DNA from: Polyrhizophydium stewartii | Taxonomy: Eukaryota > Chytridiomycota > Chytridiomycetes > Rhizophydiales | Assembly (NCBI GenBank): GCA_027604665.1 | Contig: JADGIZ010000106.1 | Location: forward strand, 1 to 25,909 | Length of the DNA stretch: 25,909 nucleotides | Direction: 5' to 3' | Shown here: piece after piece, positions 21,280 through 25,909 of the stretch | Layout: the number at the start of each line of letters is the position of its first letter | Numbering within the stretch: the first letter of the stretch is position 1 | The notes under the pieces: model-generated | Database searches by the model: none | What the model was told of the DNA's origin: nothing | The model's input: only the letters and a program-made list of their open reading frames with translations | Translations under genes and position numbers: made by a program

Positions 21280-22269
21280 ATGATCAAGCTCATTGTCGCC
21301 TTCCAGGCCGCCATCCTTGCCGCACAGGCACTCGCGATCCCCGACGCGAGCAACAACAACAACATCGACAACGGCAACAGCTGCCACGATGCCAGCCCGC
21401 AGCTCAAGGCGATTGCCGTTGAAGTTGCAATTCACTCGGACAGCCTGACGGACTACGGCCATGCGAGCAGCGAGCTCAAGGCCGCTGCCGACTCCAAGGC
21501 CGCCGCGAACGATATCGTGCGCGCCGAGGAGGAGGCCGACGAGATTGTGATTGTACAGCTAGCCGGCCGCGACCTCGGCGCGCCGGGCGGGTACCCGCAC
21601 GAGCTTGCGCGACGCGCCAACGACGACGCGACAAGCGCGTCTGAGGAGCCTTCTGCGACGCACGCGGCCACGGGCACGGGCACAGGCACGGCAACGGCGG
21701 CGTGGCCGACGACGTCGTGGGAGCCGTACCCGTCGTCGACCACGTCGGACGCGGCGGCCGCGACAACGACGGTGCTCGTTGCGCGCCAGAAGCGGGCCAG
21801 TATCCTCATCCGCACCAAGACGCGCGTCGCGACGCGGTCGCGCTCGCCGCGGCCGACACCGACGCACCACCACGCGGGCTCGTCGACGGCCGTGTGGGGA
21901 TCGACTGCCGCCGATGCAACGTGGACCGTCGTCACGTACCCGTCGACTTCCGTGCCGACGCAGACCGCCTCGGCCGCACGGCTCGAGCGTCGCGATCAGG
22001 GCTCGTCGACGGCTGCGTGGGGATCGACTGCTGCTGACGCGACGTGGACGCTGGTTACGTATCCGTCTGCCACACCGACGCAGACCGCCGCGGCCGGGCA
22101 CATCCAGAACCGCGCGGTGGGCCGCAAGCCGCACTCGTCCAAGACGCACTCGTCCAAGCCCACGCGTACGAGCAAGCCCACCCGCATGAGCAAGCCCACT
22201 CGCACGCCCAGGCCCACCCACAGGCCCACGCGCACGCACTCGTCCAAGCCGAAACCGACTTCGACGTAA
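21280..22269 (+). CDS. Secreted Ser/Thr-rich protein with Kex2-type sites and two 41-aa repeats
   Basis: Single-exon frame of 329 residues. The N-terminus MIKLIVAFQAAILAAQALA followed by IPDAS is a clear signal peptide with probable cleavage after residue 19. Dibasic pairs follow at LARRAN (21610-21615), RQKRAS (21790-21795) and LERRDQ (21988-21993), typical of Kex2-like proprotein convertase cutting. Two tandem copies of GSSTAxWGSTAADATWTxVTYPS, starting at 21877 and 22000 (period 123 nt, 41 residues), are separated by the third dibasic site. The Ser/Thr-rich middle could be O-glycosylated. The C-terminus is a basic repeat tail of SKPTRT-like units (about 22136-22266). No catalytic domain or GPI-anchor signal is seen. 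It could be a precursor of processed secreted peptides or a wall-associated protein; the sequence does not decide. Confidence 0.85.
   Translation: MIKLIVAFQAAILAAQALAIPDASNNNNIDNGNSCHDASPQLKAIAVEVAIHSDSLTDYGHASSELKAAADSKAAANDIVRAEEEADEIVIVQLAGRDLGAPGGYPHELARRANDDATSASEEPSATHAATGTGTGTATAAWPTTSWEPYPSSTTSDAAAATTTVLVARQKRASILIRTKTRVATRSRSPRPTPTHHHAGSSTAVWGSTAADATWTVVTYPSTSVPTQTASAARLERRDQGSSTAAWGSTAADATWTLVTYPSATPTQTAAAGHIQNRAVGRKPHSSKTHSSKPTRTSKPTRMSKPTRTPRPTHRPTRTHSSKPKPTST
21877..22100 (+). repeat. Two tandem 123-nt coding repeats
   Basis: The copies start at 21877 and 22000 and share GSSTAxWGSTAADATWTxVTYPS and a following PTQTA segment. Differences include Val/Ala and Val/Leu substitutions and a small indel after TYPS, so the duplication is not brand new. 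Confidence 0.85.
22136..22266 (+). repeat. Degenerate SKPTRT-coding repeat
   Basis: A run of ACTCGTCCAAG / AGCAAGCCCAC-like units encodes the basic tail, with SKPTRT, SKPTRM, SKPTRT and PRPTHRPTRT in succession. The Lys/Arg-Pro-Thr pattern is highly basic and likely extended. Confidence 0.75.
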
Positions 22270-23018
22270 TCGCGCACAACACACAGGGCCCGCACGAAAC
22301 ACCCGCGCATCGCAACACCCGCGCATTGCTTCCCGTTTCCAGTTTCAATTCACAACACATTCGATTCGCTTCTTTGCTTTAGTTTTTTCGCCTCCGCGCC
22401 CCCGGTCACCTCGATCGTCTCGCTTGCTTCTCGGCGCAATCGACATGCTTTGGCCACCTTGCTACTCGTTTCGTTTTATAGGCGCATCAGGCTCGCCGCG
22501 CGAGGTGTGTCGAGGCCAGTCGCATTGTGCGGCGTGACAGGGAACGATTGGCGATCGGTCGGCGCGTGTACGCGGTCGCGCAGCATGCGTCTTGCGTTTC
22601 CACTCGCACCCGCAGACTCGCACCCTCTTCTCATTCATCATCATGATCGTTCCATTTTTTAGCCAAACCATGAATCGTCCATTCCAGTGCCTTATCTCTT
22701 TTTGGTCTCAAACATTCGTCGCTCATCGCTTGCTCTATGTTTGCTTCGGGATTCTGCTCTCTTGCGGTTGTTTTGATGCCCTTTTGGTTTGCCCGGATGC
22801 GTCGGCCGGGCAAGATCCGTGTCCTTGTTGGAGCCGTGGGGTGCTGATGTCGATGCTGGCCAGTGTGAGACAAACGAGCCTGGTCGCCATCCGCACAGCA
22901 CCCGGCCATGGCCGCTTTTGGGGCTGTGGATCTGCCTCCCGGCGCTTTCCCTCTGCCACTTCAATGTCTTCGACCGAGTCTGTGAGCAGCCGGGCCACCC
23001 CGGCCGGTGGAAGGGCAG
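22270..23018. other. Intergenic / 5' region of the F-BAR gene
   Basis: Relatively AT-rich for this window with T-rich patches (22371-22390, 22640-22760), fitting a 3'UTR and promoter. The start codon and first exon of the F-BAR gene should lie at the right end. Candidates are ATG 22964 (reads MSSTESVSSRATPAGG, but in another frame) or an exon further upstream. Neither could be joined convincingly to the exon at 23019. Confidence 0.5.
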
Positions 23019-25909
23019 GGGGGCGATCCGGGTGCTGACGACGCGCGGGATGCAGCAGCTCCACGACTCGTACGCAACGTACCGGCAGTTCACGACGCAG
23101 GGCGAGCATGCTCTGGCGCAGACGCTGTCGTACTTTGTCGAGCGGTGCGCACCGGGGGGTGGCTGCGACCGAGGGCGGCGGTGCTGCGTTTGTGTGGGTC
23201 GGGTCGGGTCGGGCTGGGGCCTCGAGGTGGCCGCGGCGGCCGCTGCTCTCAGACACAGCTAGTGCTGGGGCTCTCGGGGCCGTCTGGCACGGCACGGCGC
23301 TGGACGCCGTGCGCCGTGGACCCGCCACGGCCCTATTCCCCCGGCCGGCGGCAGCGCTGCACCGCACCGGCGGCTGTGCGAGGGGAGGGCACCAGATCAG
23401 ATGGACTGGCCGCGACCGCCCGCACGCCCACCCGGCGTGTACCGCCGGGCCGGGATGCGGCGTGGGGCATGGGTGGCGTGGCCGCCCCCAGGCATGCCCC
23501 GTACTAGCCGCCGTTCACGGCCGCCTGCCTCTCCTACCCCTCGGGCGGCGACGGCGACAAAGTGCGCCGCGTGCTGACGTGTGCATTGGTGGCGACGCAG
23601 ACAACGCATTGAGAGCAACTACAGTGATGCGCTGGAGAAGCTCGCTCGGCGCATCGCCGCCGACGTGAATGTGACGTGGGTTGCGGGCTGCGCTGATAGC
23701 TGCGGACTGTCCTGATTGCACCTTCCCGGACGGCCGGCTGACTGCCGAGTCTCTGCGCTTGCTGATCCTGTCGCTGTGGATGCTGCGTGGCGGTGAACGC
23801 GGGTGCCCATGCGGGCAGGTCCATCGTGCAAGGCGGCGCCACCAAGACGGTTGCCGAGGCATGGCGCCGCGTGAGCGAGTGCACCCGCACGCTGCACACG
23901 GAGCACCAGGCGCTCGCGGGCGTGCTGAGCGGCATTGTCGACGAGCTGAGCAAGGAACAGGCAAGCATGTCGCGCTTCATGCTCCGTGGCCGCGTGCCCG
24001 CGACTTGGATCGGCTGTGTATGAAGCTCATGCGCTGACTGCCCGAGCAGCATGCGCAGGAGAAGGCGCTTAAGCTGCTTCGGTCCGAGGTCAAGACCACG
24101 CAGCGCGAGTACAGCGATCTGCGCCTGTCGAGCCTGCCCAAGGCGAGTCGAGACTCTGCGTATGCGGGCGAGGCGACTATCGTTGGCTGACGCGGGGCCG
24201 CTCATGTCGCGGGCCGGGCAGGTCAAGCAGGCGTACTACAAGAAAAGCGAGTCGCTTGAGAAGGAGCCCAAGGAGGCGCCGCCTGGCTCTGGCGGCGGGA
24301 CGTCGCAAAAGTACGTCAAGCTGTCCAAGGAGGTTGCTCTTGCGGACCAGACGTACCGTGCGTCGATCAACTACCTCGAGGAGGCGCGCAACAAGCTGCA
24401 CACGGTGCGCGCCAAGGCACTCATGGTGCGTGGCCGGGTCCGAGCATCTTTCGTTATTGGCGCGATTGCGTGGCCGAGTCGCTTGTTTGGCGTGGAGTGC
24501 TGATGGCGGGCATGCTGAGCACAGGAGGGCGAGCGGATCGAGCGCAAGCGCATTCTGACGACCAAGAATGTGCTGACGCGGTACTGCGAGACCGAGAGCA
24601 ACCTGTGCGCGACTTGGGTCAAGGCGAGTTGCGCGGGGTGGCGTGCTTTGGAGCACGTCGACTGTTTTCCGGAGCACAGATGCTGACTCGGCCGGCGGTC
24701 TTGACGCGGCGTCTTCTGGTGAGCAGGAGATGGATTCGCTGCGCGTGTATGTGGAGTGCATCAAAGAGGAAGTGGACACGTCGCTGCACAGGCAGGAGTT
24801 CCAGCGTGCCTGGCCGGAGCCGGACCATGTGTACTACGAGAACTTCAAGACCCGCCTTCCGGCCAAGAGTGTGTCCTGGGTCGTGCGCGACGCCTGAGGC
24901 GGCAGCGAGCGCAGGCTGACGGATGGCTGGGCACGGTGCAGACCTGATCTTTGGCGTGCCGCTCGAGACGGTTGTCAAGTCGTACCCAGACACTGGCGTG
25001 CCGCTTGTGCTCGCCAGGTGCCTCGAGGCGGTTGAGGCGCGCGGGCTCGACCGCGAGGGGCTGTACCGGATCTCGGGCAAGGTCACGGAGACCAACGAGC
25101 TGCGCGTGCTGCTCGAGACGGACGCGAACGCGGTGAATCTGATGGACGAGCAGCACGACATCAACGCCATAGCGTCGCTGGTCAAGCAGTTCTTCAGGGA
25201 GCTCCCGCAGCCGGTGTTCTACTTCCCCGCGCGCGACCGGGCCGAGTACTCGCGTGGGTGCCGCGCATGGCCTCGCTGGGGCGGCAGTGTCGCGACGGGC
25301 GGTGGGCGGCTGACGGCGGCGCTTTGGTGCAACAGAGATTGCGGACGAGCGCGAGCGGCTGATCCGGCTGCGGGCTCGCGTCCGAGCGCTGCCGCACCCG
25401 AACCGCATGCTCCTCAAGCGCCTGATCAAGCACCTGTCCAAGTGAAGGGCGCGATGGTCAGAGCGTGTCGCGTGCGAGTGCGGCGATGGCTGACACAGCC
25501 TGCGGGGGGCGTGACAGGGTCGTGGCGAGCTCTGACAAGAACAAGATGGTGGCGTCGAACATCAGCTTGATCTTTGGCACGGCCTTGTTCCACGCGCACC
25601 AGGACGTTGGAGCCGATGGTCCACTGGGCGGCGGTGGCGGTCCGCTCGGCGGGCTGGCAGCTCTGGGCGGCGGCGGGCTCGGCGGCGGCGGCTGGTTGAA
25701 GCCGTTCGCCAACCTGACGGGCGGCGGCAACAGCGGCGGCGGCGGCAGCAGCGGCGGCGGCAGCAGCAGCGTGGCGTCGAGCAACAGCAATCTGCACGCA
25801 AGCAGCAGCGCGATGGGCATCAGCGGGGGCACCGGCAACGGCACGGGCGGCAGCGGAGGCGCAGCGATGAGCGCCGGCCCGGCGGCGGGAGCAGCGGGTT
25901 CCCCGACCC
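23019..25909 (+). CDS. F-BAR domain and RhoGAP domain protein, 5' start unresolved, 3' cut by window
   Basis: Probable exons 23019-23144, 23601-23675, 23819-23993, about 24050-24142, 24222-24425, 24525-24623, 24727-24868, 24942-25253, 25336-25441 and 25518 to the edge join in frame. The first seven give an F-BAR-like helical domain (LSYFVERQRIESNYSDALEK, TKTVAEAWRRVSECTRTLH, ALKLLRSEVKTTQREYSDLR, VKQAYYKKSESLEKE), which binds and curves membranes. The next three give a RhoGAP domain: FGVPLETVV, GLYRISGK with the Arg finger at 25067-25069, FFRELPQPVFYF, LPHPNRMLLKRLIKHL and NKMVASNISLIFGTALF. It should speed GTP hydrolysis by a Rho-family GTPase. The architecture resembles fungal Rgd1-type regulators of polarity and wall integrity. 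A Gly/Ser-rich tail starts at about 25612 and is still open at the window end. Two introns (24143, 24624) start with GC. The first exon is missing. Confidence 0.88.
24143..24221 (+). other. Probable GC-AG intron (F-BAR gene)
   Basis: CCCAAG is followed by GCGAGT at 24143, and the acceptor GGGCAG ends at 24221, with CTGAC at about 24187. Phase 0 on both sides joins SSLPK to VKQAYYKK. No in-phase GT donor was found at this end. Confidence 0.65.
24624..24726 (+). other. Probable second GC-AG intron (F-BAR gene)
   Basis: GTCAAG is followed by GCGAGT at 24624, and the acceptor GAGCAG ends at 24726. Phase 0 on both sides joins LCATWVK to EMDSLRVYVE. The donor context AAG/GCGAGT is identical to that of the intron at 24143. 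Confidence 0.6.
25627..25909 (+). repeat. GGC-rich low-complexity tail (poly-Gly/Ser coding)
   Basis: GGCGGCGG and AGCAGCGG runs encode Gly-Gly-Gly, Gly-Gly-Ser and Ser-Ser stretches after the RhoGAP domain and run to the window edge without a stop in the RhoGAP frame. Disordered linker is the likely role. Confidence 0.75.

Noticed and set aside
22592..23038. Plus-strand open frame as the N-terminus of the F-BAR protein
   Set aside because: It ends out of phase with the F-BAR exon and no acceptable intron joins the two. Only its ATG at 22964 is kept as a candidate start.
1..25909. Bacterial or viral origin of the window
   Set aside because: Many spliceosomal introns, an axonemal dynein, eukaryotic uL13 and F-BAR/RhoGAP domains show nuclear eukaryotic DNA.

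Overview
This is nuclear DNA from a eukaryote. It is very GC-rich, and its genes are split by short spliceosomal introns, mostly 54-160 nt, nearly all with a CTGAC-like branch site. A complete axonemal (ciliary) dynein heavy chain means the organism builds a motile flagellum. A GH26-type glycosidase, a Kex2-style secreted repeat protein and an F-BAR/RhoGAP protein, all on compact introns, fit a zoosporic (chytrid-like) fungus best. That placement is an inference; no taxonomic marker was compared.

Layout from left to right: (1) 88-1731 +, three-exon membrane-anchored or secreted GH26-like glycosidase. (2) 1732-2658, intergenic, with a 9-bp tandem repeat. (3) 2659-3823 +, ribosomal protein uL13 (RPL13A/L16), a 5-codon first exon followed by a 559-nt intron that carries a perfect 12-bp hairpin. 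(4) about 4356-19056 +, one axonemal inner-arm-type dynein heavy chain of at least eleven exons. Its N-terminal exon joins are unresolved; every join from 5505 to the stop could be worked out. (5) 19426-20148 -, an unrecognised proline-rich protein convergent with the dynein. (6) 20149-21279, a promoter region with a TATA box at 20963. (7) 21280-22269 +, secreted Ser/Thr-rich protein with two 41-residue repeats bounded by dibasic sites. (8) about 23019 to the window end +, an F-BAR plus RhoGAP protein cut off by the window edge, apparently with two GC-AG introns.

The standout is a 390-codon in-frame intein (9319-10488) inside the dynein gene. It sits exactly between the Lys and Thr of the AAA1 Walker A motif (GPAGTGK^T), the main ATPase site of the motor. 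It has Cys1, a block B His, and the C-terminal His-Asn followed by Thr+1, so it looks splicing-competent. Its LAGLIDADG endonuclease domain is still recognisable, but the catalytic acidic residues of both motifs appear to be lost. A 58-nt spliceosomal intron interrupts the same P-loop only 11 nt upstream, so both RNA splicing and protein splicing are needed to build this one motif. The flagellar motor would be inactive at AAA1 until the intein is removed.

The genes do not form a pathway. They are ordinary neighbours: cell-surface enzyme, ribosome, flagellum, secretion, and membrane/Rho signalling.
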